Positions 8,716-18,254 of a stretch of 64,000 nt of DNA are shown here, one piece after another. The notes below the pieces were generated by a model, which saw only the letters and a list, made by a program, of their open reading frames with translations, was not told the DNA's origin and made no database searches. The position numbers were made by a program, and so were the translations under genes. Position 1 is the first letter of the stretch. Every line of letters begins with the position of its first letter. The stretch is from positions 288,654-352,653 of the forward strand of contig NZ_LMGK01000021.1 of the NCBI RefSeq assembly GCF_001427125.1. The letters are read 5' to 3'. This stretch comes from Pseudomonas sp. Root562. Lineage in GTDB: Bacteria > Pseudomonadota > Gammaproteobacteria > Pseudomonadales > Pseudomonadaceae.

Positions 8716-10074
8716 ATGAAATTCGCACAAACCGTGTTGGCCGTTTCGCTGGCCATGGTCCTGGCCGCTCAGGCACAGGCCGCTGTTTCAACCCAGGAAG
8801 CCGCCAAGCTGGGCAGCAGCCTGACGCTGGTCGGCGCTGAAAAGGCCGGGAACGCTGATGGTTCCATTCCGGCCTACAACGGTGGCCTGACCACGCCACC
8901 GGCCAGTTTCAAATCCGGTGACAGCATGCGCCCGGACCCGTTTGCCAGCGAAAAACCGCTGCTGGTGATCGACGGCAAGAACGTCGATCAGTACAAGAAC
9001 CTGCTCAGCGCCACCACCGTTGAACTGGCCAAGCGCTTCCCGACGTTCCGTGTCGATGTGTTCCCGACTCACCGTACCGTCTCGCTGCCACAGGCCATTC
9101 TGGACAACGGCGTGAAGAACGCCAGCGGTGCCAAGTCCCTGGAAAACGGCCTGGCCATCGACAACGTGCTGCCGGGCGTACCGTTCCCGATCCCTCAGTC
9201 GGGCAACGAAGCGATGTGGAACTTCCTGTTGCGTTATCAGGGCGTGAGCATCAACTCCAAGTACGACTCCTGGAACGTCGACTCCGCGGGTGTGCCGAGC
9301 CTGGCGACCACCGGGCAGGCGTTCATTTCCTACCCGATCTACGAAAACCTCTCGCAGCCGATCAGCAGCGCCGACGTGTACTACCAGATGAAACTGTCGT
9401 ACACCGGCCCCGCGCGCCGAGCAGGCGAAGCGGTGATGCTCAAGGACGCCGCCAACCCGCTGCAACAACCACGCCGCGCCTGGCAATACCTGCCGGGTCA
9501 GCGTCGGGTGAAACTGGCGCCGAACCTGGCTTACGACACACCGAACCCGGGCACCGCCGGTGCGGGCACCTACGATGACGTGTTCGTGTTCAACGGGGCG
9601 CTGGATCGCTACGACTGGAAGCTGGTGGGCAAGCAGGAAATGATCGTGCCCTACAACACCTACAAGCTGACCTACGCCCAGGATCCGAAGTCGCTGACCA
9701 CCGCCAACCACCTCGCGCCGGACTTCGTGCGCTGGGAAAAACACCGTGTATGGGTCGTCGAAGGCACGCTCAAGGCCGGTGCCCGGCACATCTACGCCAA
9801 GCGCCGCTTCTACCTCGACGAAGACAGTTGGAGCGCTCTGGCCTCTGACCAGTACGACGCCCGTGGACAGCTCTATCGCGGCTCCTTCGCCTTCCTCAGC
9901 CAGAGCTACGACAAGCAGGTGCCGGACTCCACGCCGTTCATGATCTACGACCTGGTAGGCGGTTCCTACAACATCAACGGCGTCGTCGGCCCGTACGGCG
10001 GCATCAAGTACATCGAGCCGCTCTCCAAGGCGCAGTGGTCGTCGGAATCCCTGGCCGGCGCCGGCATTCGCTAA
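8716..10074 (+). CDS. DUF1329 family secreted/periplasmic protein
   Basis: A 452-residue exported protein. The signal peptide (MKFAQTVLAVSLAMV… ending AQAQA) is cut near residue 22. DUF1329 family blocks are seen: RRAWQYLPGQRRV (the region after the mid-protein), and YAKRRFYLDEDSW and YDARGQLYRG near the C-terminus. The fold resembles LolB/outer-membrane lipoprotein-sorting-like domains, so lipid binding is a fair guess. It follows the DUF1302 gene by 41 bases with an AGGAG ribosome site at 8702, and is followed by a REP hairpin that may lower expression of the distal genes. Confidence 0.9.
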   Translation: MKFAQTVLAVSLAMVLAAQAQAAVSTQEAAKLGSSLTLVGAEKAGNADGSIPAYNGGLTTPPASFKSGDSMRPDPFASEKPLLVIDGKNVDQYKNLLSATTVELAKRFPTFRVDVFPTHRTVSLPQAILDNGVKNASGAKSLENGLAIDNVLPGVPFPIPQSGNEAMWNFLLRYQGVSINSKYDSWNVDSAGVPSLATTGQAFISYPIYENLSQPISSADVYYQMKLSYTGPARRAGEAVMLKDAANPLQQPRRAWQYLPGQRRVKLAPNLAYDTPNPGTAGAGTYDDVFVFNGALDRYDWKLVGKQEMIVPYNTYKLTYAQDPKSLTTANHLAPDFVRWEKHRVWVVEGTLKAGARHIYAKRRFYLDEDSWSALASDQYDARGQLYRGSFAFLSQSYDKQVPDSTPFMIYDLVGGSYNINGVVGPYGGIKYIEPLSKAQWSSESLAGAGIR

Positions 10075-10077
10075 GCC

Positions 10078-10105
10078 TGTGGGAGCGAGCAGGCTCGCTC
10101 CCACA
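10078..10105. repeat. Single REP palindrome
   Basis: Perfect 13-bp stem tgtgggagcgagc / gctcgctcccaca with a 2-base loop, four bases after the DUF1329 stop and inside the operon. It lacks a T-tract, so it is a REP and not a classical terminator, though it could stabilise the upstream mRNA. Confidence 0.88.
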
Positions 10106-10167
10106 ACAGCATGAACGTCGGGCACACGCCTGTGTGTCCCGACGCGGCTTTCCGAAGAGGACGCGGT

Positions 10168-11244
10168 ATGTGTTCGTATAAAAACTGCTTGCAGCTGGCG
10201 TTGGGCATAGTGCTCGGCGTATTACAGGGCGTCACCCACGCCACCGATTATGTCGACGTGCTGGACCTGCCCGCCAGGGTCAGCGCCTTGGCCATCAACA
10301 GCCCGTTGTCCGGCATGGCCCGCGCCGGTGAGCGCGTGATTGCCGTCGGCCAGCGCGGCCATATTCTGTTTTCCGACGATGCCGGCCAGCATTGGCAACA
10401 GGCCGCCGTGCCCGTCAGTGCCGATCTCACAGCGGTGAATTTTCCGACCACCACCCAAGGCTGGGCGGTGGGCAATGACGGCGTGGTGCTGCACAGCAGC
10501 GACGCCGGCGCGACCTGGCACAAGCAGCTCGACGGCCGCCAGATCGGCGACATCCTGGTCAAGCACTACACGGCACTGGCCAGTGCCGAACCGGCCAACG
10601 AGCAGTGGCCATTGCTGGTGGCCGAGGGCGAGCGACTGGTCGAGCAAGGCGCGGACAAACCGCTGCTCGATGTCTGGTTTGCCAATGACAAAGTCGGTTA
10701 TGTGGTCGGCGTATTCAACCTGATCCTGCGCACCGAAGACGCTGGCCAGAGCTGGACGCCCTATCAGGATCGCACCGACAACCCGCAAGGTTTCCACCTC
10801 AACGCCATCGCGTCGACTGGCGACGCGTTGTACATCGCGGGCGAACAAGGCCTGTTGCTCAAATGGGATGACAAAGGCCAACGCTTCGCTGCTGTGCCAA
10901 CGCCTTATCAAGGCAGCTTCTTCGGTGTGCTCGGCAAGCCGGGCGAAGTACTCGTCTATGGCTTGCGCGGCAACGTCCTGCGCAGCACCGATGGCGGCCA
11001 CAACTGGAGCGCGCTCGACAGCGGCCTGCGCGTGAGCATTACCGCTGGGCTGATCGATGCCCGTGGCAATTACCGCCTGTTCACCCAGGGCGGGCAGATG
11101 CTGGTCAGCCAGGGCACGGGCGCGCAATTGCGCCTGCTGCGCCAACCGGTGCCGACTCCGGTCGCCGGTGCTACCCAGTCCGCCACTGGCGCGTTGGTGG
11201 TCGCGGGCAGCCGTGGCGCCCAGACGCTAGCCCTCGAACCCTAA
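10168..11244 (+). CDS. YCF48-like / BNR-repeat beta-propeller protein
   Basis: A 358-residue exported protein. An upstream in-frame ATG exists at 10111, but it lies on the flank of the REP; the ATG at 10168 has GAAGAGG at good spacing and opens straight into a signal peptide ending near THA|TDY. Four or more Asp-box repeats of the S/T-x-D-x-G-x-x-W form are visible: SDDAGQHW, SSDAGATW, TEDAGQSW and STDGGHNW. These mark a YCF48/sialidase-like propeller. Such proteins next to an RND permease may act as its periplasmic partner or assembly factor; that is inferred from gene order. Confidence 0.88.
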   Translation: MCSYKNCLQLALGIVLGVLQGVTHATDYVDVLDLPARVSALAINSPLSGMARAGERVIAVGQRGHILFSDDAGQHWQQAAVPVSADLTAVNFPTTTQGWAVGNDGVVLHSSDAGATWHKQLDGRQIGDILVKHYTALASAEPANEQWPLLVAEGERLVEQGADKPLLDVWFANDKVGYVVGVFNLILRTEDAGQSWTPYQDRTDNPQGFHLNAIASTGDALYIAGEQGLLLKWDDKGQRFAAVPTPYQGSFFGVLGKPGEVLVYGLRGNVLRSTDGGHNWSALDSGLRVSITAGLIDARGNYRLFTQGGQMLVSQGTGAQLRLLRQPVPTPVAGATQSATGALVVAGSRGAQTLALEP

Positions 11245-11260
11245 GAGCGAGAACCCAGAC

Positions 11261-13780
11261 ATGGGCAATATCAAACAAGACGCCATGCCGGTCATCCGCG
11301 AGCTGCGGGATTTCGATCGACACTCCGGCAACCTCCTCGAACGGCTGGTGTTCAACTACCGCCCGCTGTTCATGCTGCTGATGGCGCTGGCCACCGCGGT
11401 GCTGGGCTTCATGGCCGTGACCCGCCTTGAACTGCGCCCCAGCTTCGAAAAAATGATTCCGCAGAGCCAGCCGTACATCCAGAACTTCCTGGAAAACCGC
11501 CAGTCATTGCGCGGCCTGGGCAACTCGGTGCGGGTGGTGGTCGAGAACACCCAAGGCGATATTTTCGACCCCGCGTACCTCGACGTGCTCAAGCAGGTCA
11601 ACGACCAGTTGTTCCTCACCGAAGGCGTCGACCGCGCGTGGATGAAATCGCTGTGGAGCCCGGCGGTACGCTGGACCGAAGTCACCGAGGACGGTTTCCA
11701 GGGTGGCCCGGTGATGCCCGATACCTATTCCGGACAGCCGGAGCAAATCGAGCAGTTGCGCCAGAACATCTCCCGCGCCGGCATCGTCGGCAGCCTGGTC
11801 GCCAGCGACTTCAAGTCGAGCATGTTGATCGTACCGCTGTTGGACAAAGCCGCCGCGGGTGGCCAACCGATCAACTACCACGCGTTCTCGCAGATGCTCG
11901 AAGAGCAGTTGCGCGACAAGATCGAATTCGCCGGCGACAGCGCCGCGCGTAAATCCGGGGAGGAGGGCAAGGGCCAGTACAAGGTGCGGGTGATCGGCTT
12001 CGCCAAATTGATGGGTGACCTGATCGACGGCCTGATCCAGGTGATGATGTTCTTCGGCCTGGCCGTGATCACCTCGCTGGCGATCATCTACGCCTACACC
12101 CGTTGCGTGCGCAGCACCTTGCTGGTAGTCGGCTGTTCGCTGATCGCGGTGGTCTGGCAACTGGGCATCGTCGCCTGGCTCGGTTATGCCATCGATCCGT
12201 ATTCGGTGCTGGTGCCGTTCCTGATCTTCGCCATCGGCGTGTCCCACGCCGCGCAGAAGATGAACGGCATCATGCAGGACATCGCCCGTGGCACCCACAA
12301 ACTGATCGCCGCGCGCTACACCTTCCGCCGCCTGTTCATCGCCGGTGTCACCGCGTTGCTGGCCGACGCGGTGGGTTTTGCGGTGTTGATGCTGATCGAC
12401 ATTCCGGTGATCCAGGACCTGGCGATCACCGCCAGCATCGGTGTCGCGGTGCTGATCTTCACCTCGCTGTTGCTGATGCCGGTGGCGCTGTCCTACGTGG
12501 GCGTTGGCGCCAAAGCGGCCGAGCGCGCCCTGAAAATCGACAACCGCGCCGAACACCACAAAGGGTTCGGCAAATTGTGGGACCTGCTCGACCGCTTCAC
12601 CACCGCCAAGTGGGCGACCGGCGCGGTTCTGGTCGCGGTGCTGATGGGCATTGGCGGCTTCATGGTCAGCCTCAACCTGAAGATCGGCGACCTCGAAAGC
12701 GGTGCGCCGGAGCTGCGTGCCGACTCGCGCTACAACCGCGACAACGCCTACATCACCCAGCATTACGCGCTGTCCAGCGACCTGTTCGCGGTGATGATCA
12801 AGACCGCGCCGGAAGGCTGCCTGAACTACAAGACCCTGGTGCTCGCCGATCGCCTGGCCTGGGAGCTGCAACAGTACCCGGGCGTGCAGGCGACGACCTC
12901 GCTGGTCAACGCCGTGCGGCAGATCACCGCCGGCACCTATGAAGGCAACCCCAAGCTCAACAGCATCCAGCGCAACCAGGACGTGCTCAACTACGCCGCG
13001 CAGCAGGCCTCGGTCAACTCGCCGGAGCTGTTCAACAACAACTGCTCGCTGATGCCGGTGATCACCTTCCTCAAGGATCACAAGGCTGAAACCCTGGACG
13101 CCGTGGTGGCGATTGCCGACAAGTTCGCCAAGGAAAACAGCACAGAAGATCGGCAGTTCCTGCTGGCGGCCGGCAGCGCCGGCATCGAAGCGGCGACCAA
13201 CATCGTCGTACGCGAAGCCAATCGCACCATGTTGCTGTACGTCTATGCAGCGGTGACGCTGTTCTGCCTGATCACCTTCCGCAGCTGGCGCGCCACGCTG
13301 GTGGCGCTGTTGCCGCTGGTGCTGACCTCGATCCTCTGTGAAGCGCTGATGGTCGCCATGGGCATCGGCGTCAAGGTCGCGACCTTGCCGGTGATCGCCC
13401 TCGGCGTGGGCATCGGCGTCGACTACGCCTTGTACCTGCTCAGCGTGCAATTGCACTTCCAGCGCCAGGGCTTGCCGCTGTCCCAGGCCTATCGCAATGC
13501 GGTGTCTTTCACCGGCCGTGTGGTCGGGCTGGTGGGCATCACCCTCGCGGCGGGCGTGGTGTGCTGGGTCTGGTCACCGATCAAGTTCCAGGCCGACATG
13601 GGCATCCTGCTGACCTTCATGTTCCTGTGGAACATGCTCGGCGCGCTGATCCTGATCCCGGCCCTGTCGTACTTCCTGCTGCGCGAACGGGTGCCGCAAA
13701 CGGCGCCTGTCATGCCGGCCGAAACCACCGAAACCACTGAACGTCCCGGCATGCCCAATGCCCTGACCACTTCCGAGTAA
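11261..13780 (+). CDS. RND superfamily (MMPL/SSD-type) permease
   Basis: An 839-residue inner-membrane protein with the two-fold RND layout: one TM helix near residue 38, a large periplasmic loop (60-260), a block of five helices (265-420), one helix near 455, a second loop (475-650) and a final helix block (655-815). It is shorter than AcrB-type pumps and fits the MMPL/HpnN-like lipid-transport branch. It lies 16 bases after the YCF48-like gene and 7 bases before the acyl-CoA dehydrogenase. No membrane-fusion protein or TolC-like gene is nearby. A role in moving hydrophobic acids or lipids is inference. Confidence 0.9.
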   Translation: MGNIKQDAMPVIRELRDFDRHSGNLLERLVFNYRPLFMLLMALATAVLGFMAVTRLELRPSFEKMIPQSQPYIQNFLENRQSLRGLGNSVRVVVENTQGDIFDPAYLDVLKQVNDQLFLTEGVDRAWMKSLWSPAVRWTEVTEDGFQGGPVMPDTYSGQPEQIEQLRQNISRAGIVGSLVASDFKSSMLIVPLLDKAAAGGQPINYHAFSQMLEEQLRDKIEFAGDSAARKSGEEGKGQYKVRVIGFAKLMGDLIDGLIQVMMFFGLAVITSLAIIYAYTRCVRSTLLVVGCSLIAVVWQLGIVAWLGYAIDPYSVLVPFLIFAIGVSHAAQKMNGIMQDIARGTHKLIAARYTFRRLFIAGVTALLADAVGFAVLMLIDIPVIQDLAITASIGVAVLIFTSLLLMPVALSYVGVGAKAAERALKIDNRAEHHKGFGKLWDLLDRFTTAKWATGAVLVAVLMGIGGFMVSLNLKIGDLESGAPELRADSRYNRDNAYITQHYALSSDLFAVMIKTAPEGCLNYKTLVLADRLAWELQQYPGVQATTSLVNAVRQITAGTYEGNPKLNSIQRNQDVLNYAAQQASVNSPELFNNNCSLMPVITFLKDHKAETLDAVVAIADKFAKENSTEDRQFLLAAGSAGIEAATNIVVREANRTMLLYVYAAVTLFCLITFRSWRATLVALLPLVLTSILCEALMVAMGIGVKVATLPVIALGVGIGVDYALYLLSVQLHFQRQGLPLSQAYRNAVSFTGRVVGLVGITLAAGVVCWVWSPIKFQADMGILLTFMFLWNMLGALILIPALSYFLLRERVPQTAPVMPAETTETTERPGMPNALTTSE

Positions 13781-13787
13781 GCCAACA

Positions 13788-15566
<1,779 letters not shown>

Positions 15567-15585
15567 AAGGACAAGGAACCCCGAC

Positions 15586-17229
15586 ATGATGGCGACAAAA
15601 ATAATTCCACCCGCCGAAGGCGCTTACGCCTACCCCTTGCTGATCAAGCAATTGCTGCTGTCCGGCGTGCGCTATGAACCGGGCCGGGAGATCGTCTACG
15701 CCGACAAACTGCGCTACACCTACCAGACGCTCAACGAGCGTATCCGCCGCCTGGCCAATGCGCTGACGGCGGCCGGGGTCAAGGCGGGCGACACCGTGGC
15801 GCTGCTCGATTGGGACAGCCACCGCTATCTGGAGTGCTTCTTTGCCGTGCCGATGATCGGCGCGGTGCTGCACACGGTGAACATTCGCCTGTCACCGGAG
15901 CAGGTGCTGTTCACCATGAACCACGCCGAGGATGACCTGGTGCTGGTGCATGATGATTTCTTGCCGCTGGTCGAACAAATCCACGGTCGACTGCAAACCG
16001 TAAGAGGCTACCTGCAACTCACCGATGACGAAGCGACTGCCACCTCGTTGCCGGTGCTGGGTGAATACGAGCACCTGCTGTCCGAGGCATCCGAGCAATA
16101 CGACTTCCCCGACTTCGACGAGAACTCGGTGGCGACCCTGTTCTACACCACCGGCACCACCGGCGACCCGAAAGGCGTGTACTTCACCCATCGCCAATTG
16201 GTCCTGCATACCCTGAATGCCGTCGGCACCCTGGGCGTGTACCAAGGCCAGCCGCTGCTGCGCTCCGACGACGTATACATGCCGATCACGCCGATGTTCC
16301 ACGTGCATGCGTGGGGCGTGCCGTATGTCGCAACGCTGATGGGCATCAAACAGGTTTACCCCGGCCGCTACGAACCCAACAGCCTGGTGCGCTTGTACCG
16401 CGAAGAGAAGGTTACGTTCTCCCACTGCGTGCCGACCATTTTGCAGATGATCCTCAACTGCGAGGAAGGCAAGGCGACCCGTTTCAACGGCTGGAAAATG
16501 CTCCTCGGTGGCAGTGCCCTGACCCTCGGCATCGCCAGCGAAGCCTGCGCCAAAGGTATGCACGTGCACGCCGGTTACGGCATGTCGGAAACCTGCCCGC
16601 TGCTGTGCCTGACTTACCTGCGTGATGAAGACCTCGCGCTGTCACGCGAAGCGCAGTTGCCGATCCGCATCAAGACCGGCACGACGGTGCCGATGGTCGA
16701 CTTGAAAATCATCGATGCCAACGGCAACGACGTCGCCCACGACGGCGAATCCCTGGGTGAAATCGTGGTCCGGGCGCCGTGGCTGACCCAAGGCTATCTG
16801 AGGGAGCCGGCAAAAGGCGCCGAGCTCTGGGAAAACGGCTGGCTGCACACCGGCGACATGGCCTCCATCGACACGCTCGGCTGCGTGGAAATCAAGGACC
16901 GCATCAAGGACGTGATCAAGACCGGCGGCGAGTGGATCAGCTCCCTGGAACTGGAAAGCCTGATCAGTGAACACCCGGCGGTGATGTCGGTCGCGGTGGT
17001 GGGTATCGTCGATGAACAATGGGGCGAGCGTCCCATGGCCATGGTCGTCAGCGAGCCGGGGCAATACCTGGATCGCAAGATGCTGGAAACTCACTTGCAA
17101 GCTTTCGTCGACGGCGGCCGTATCAACAAATGGGCAATCCCCAAGCAGTTCAAGTTCGTCGCCGAAATCCCCAAGACCAGCGTCGGCAAGATCAACAAGA
17201 AACTGATCCGCGAAAGCGAAGCGAACTAA
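15586..17229 (+). CDS. Fatty-acid/acyl-CoA ligase (AlkK-like, ANL superfamily)
   Basis: A 547-residue AMP-forming ligase that activates a carboxylic acid to its CoA ester. Motifs in order: the P-loop FYTTGTTGDPKGV near 185, GYGMSETCPLL near 330, the hinge GWLHTGDMASID near 420, DVIKTGGEWISSLELE, and the C-terminal PKTSVGKINKK with the adenylation Lys. This pattern matches AlkK-type medium-chain ligases. The ATG at 15586 is taken because an AAGGACAAGG ribosome site lies 10-19 bases upstream; the frame is open further back within the preceding gene. It is the last gene of the DUF1302 operon. Confidence 0.91.
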   Translation: MMATKIIPPAEGAYAYPLLIKQLLLSGVRYEPGREIVYADKLRYTYQTLNERIRRLANALTAAGVKAGDTVALLDWDSHRYLECFFAVPMIGAVLHTVNIRLSPEQVLFTMNHAEDDLVLVHDDFLPLVEQIHGRLQTVRGYLQLTDDEATATSLPVLGEYEHLLSEASEQYDFPDFDENSVATLFYTTGTTGDPKGVYFTHRQLVLHTLNAVGTLGVYQGQPLLRSDDVYMPITPMFHVHAWGVPYVATLMGIKQVYPGRYEPNSLVRLYREEKVTFSHCVPTILQMILNCEEGKATRFNGWKMLLGGSALTLGIASEACAKGMHVHAGYGMSETCPLLCLTYLRDEDLALSREAQLPIRIKTGTTVPMVDLKIIDANGNDVAHDGESLGEIVVRAPWLTQGYLREPAKGAELWENGWLHTGDMASIDTLGCVEIKDRIKDVIKTGGEWISSLELESLISEHPAVMSVAVVGIVDEQWGERPMAMVVSEPGQYLDRKMLETHLQAFVDGGRINKWAIPKQFKFVAEIPKTSVGKINKKLIRESEAN

Positions 17230-17232
17230 GCG

Positions 17233-17409
17233 CTACATCCTCGGCCGTGGCATGGTCGAGGGCATGCGTTGTTGCGGCGGGATAATCCTGCCGCTGCCTC
17301 CGTTGGCGGACGGCCGCGCCTGATCGTCCTGACGGCTGTCGTGGCAGGACGAACCGCTGATGGCCACGGCCACGGCGAACAGGAGAGGCGCGAGCAAGTG
17401 CTTGGACAT
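17233..17409 (-). CDS. Small secreted/lipoprotein-like hypothetical protein
   Basis: A 58-residue frame, convergent with the ligase gene and ending 3 bases past it. It opens MSKHLLAPLLFAVAVAISG followed by SSCHDS, which looks like a signal peptide with an imperfect lipobox, and then a short Pro/Arg-rich tail (PPQQRMPSTMPRPRM). A longer in-frame start exists at 17433. No family is recognised and the ribosome site is weak. It could be a chance frame, but the signal-peptide-like start argues for a gene. Confidence 0.45.
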   Translation of the reverse strand: MSKHLLAPLLFAVAVAISGSSCHDSRQDDQARPSANGGSGRIIPPQQRMPSTMPRPRM

Positions 17410-17551
17410 GGGGATTTTCCAGTGCCGGGTCATTGCAGCTTAATCGCTGTTACGCGCCTGCCACGTTCCGTTGGTCCGGCTTCCGGTTGGCGATTCTTGT
17501 GCCAAGCTGTTCGGATGCCAATCCGCCTGCCGCCGCCAGGAAACCCAGCAC

Positions 17552-17893
17552 ATGAAACTCATCCACACGTCGCACATCCGTCGAGAGTTCTACAAAGCCG
17601 TCGGCTACTCCCTTCGAATCGTCTGGCCGATTCTGTCCACCATGCTGGTGGTCATCGTTATATTCGGCCTGATCATCAGCTACCTGGAAGGCTGGGACCC
17701 GTTCGACGGCATCTATTTCGGTTTCGTGACGGGCTTGACCATCGGCTATGGCGAATTGGTGCCGAAACTGCCGTTGTCGCGGCTTTTGGCAATATTGCTG
17801 GGCTTCAATGGCGTGCTGCTGACGGCGATTTTTGCGGCAATCAGCGTCAGGGCGATTGAAATTGCCGTGCGTGTGACAGGCGCAGACAAGTAA
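17552..17893 (+). CDS. Two-TM potassium channel (ion transport 2 family)
   Basis: A 113-residue minimal K+ channel. Two hydrophobic helices (about residues 25-45 and 78-104) flank a pore loop with the selectivity filter TIGYGE, embedded in GLTIGYGELVP. No RCK/TrkA-N regulatory domain follows, so it is a bare KcsA-like pore unit. The ATG at 17552 has AGGAA upstream; the frame is open to 17471 but the extra residues are not channel-like. Flanked by the small secreted protein and a REP doublet, it appears monocistronic. Confidence 0.85.
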   Translation: MKLIHTSHIRREFYKAVGYSLRIVWPILSTMLVVIVIFGLIISYLEGWDPFDGIYFGFVTGLTIGYGELVPKLPLSRLLAILLGFNGVLLTAIFAAISVRAIEIAVRVTGADK

Positions 17894-17910
17894 CGGGTTC
17901 AACCCACCCC

Positions 17911-18000
17911 TGTGGGAGCGGGCAAGCCCGCGATGGCGTCAGTCCAGTCGACATTAATGTTGAATGTGATGGCCTCATCGCGGGCAAGCCCGCTTCCACA
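17911..18000. repeat. REP/BIME inverted pair
   Basis: tgtgggagcgggcaagcccg at 17911 is matched by its inverse form ending at 18000 (cgcttccaca, one mismatch). It sits in the convergent gap between the K+ channel gene and fdsD. Confidence 0.9.
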
Positions 18001-18032
18001 GGTTTTGCAGTCAATTTCCAGGGATCGGCAGG

Positions 18033-18254
18033 CTAAGCCTCCCAACCAGCCCCACTCACCGCGGCCTGCACCAGCGGGTGCAAGTCCGCGCCCTTATGCT
18101 CCGTCTGCCAGGCCAACAACTCCTTGCGCATGCTCGGCGCCCAGAACATCTGCAGATGATTACGCACACTGAGCACGGCCTGCTCCTGGTCCGGTTGAGT
18201 GGCGAAGTACTGGGCGATCTGGTTGGCCATCTTGATCAGGTTGTCGGTGCTCAT
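18033..18254 (-). CDS. fdsD: Formate dehydrogenase delta subunit
   Basis: A 73-residue small subunit of the NAD-dependent soluble formate dehydrogenase. The N-terminal LIKMANQIAQYFATQP and the central VRNHLQMFWAPSMRKELL block are diagnostic of the FdsD/DUF3509-like delta subunits. Its start overlaps the fdsA stop (ATGA at 18251-18254), so it is coupled to fdsA. It is thought to help assembly or maturation of the complex. Confidence 0.92.
   Translation of the reverse strand: MSTDNLIKMANQIAQYFATQPDQEQAVLSVRNHLQMFWAPSMRKELLAWQTEHKGADLHPLVQAAVSGAGWEA

Noticed and set aside
11504..13456. 650-residue minus-strand frame opposite the RND permease
   Set aside because: Low-complexity His/Gln/Asp-rich translation typical of antisense frames in GC-rich genes.
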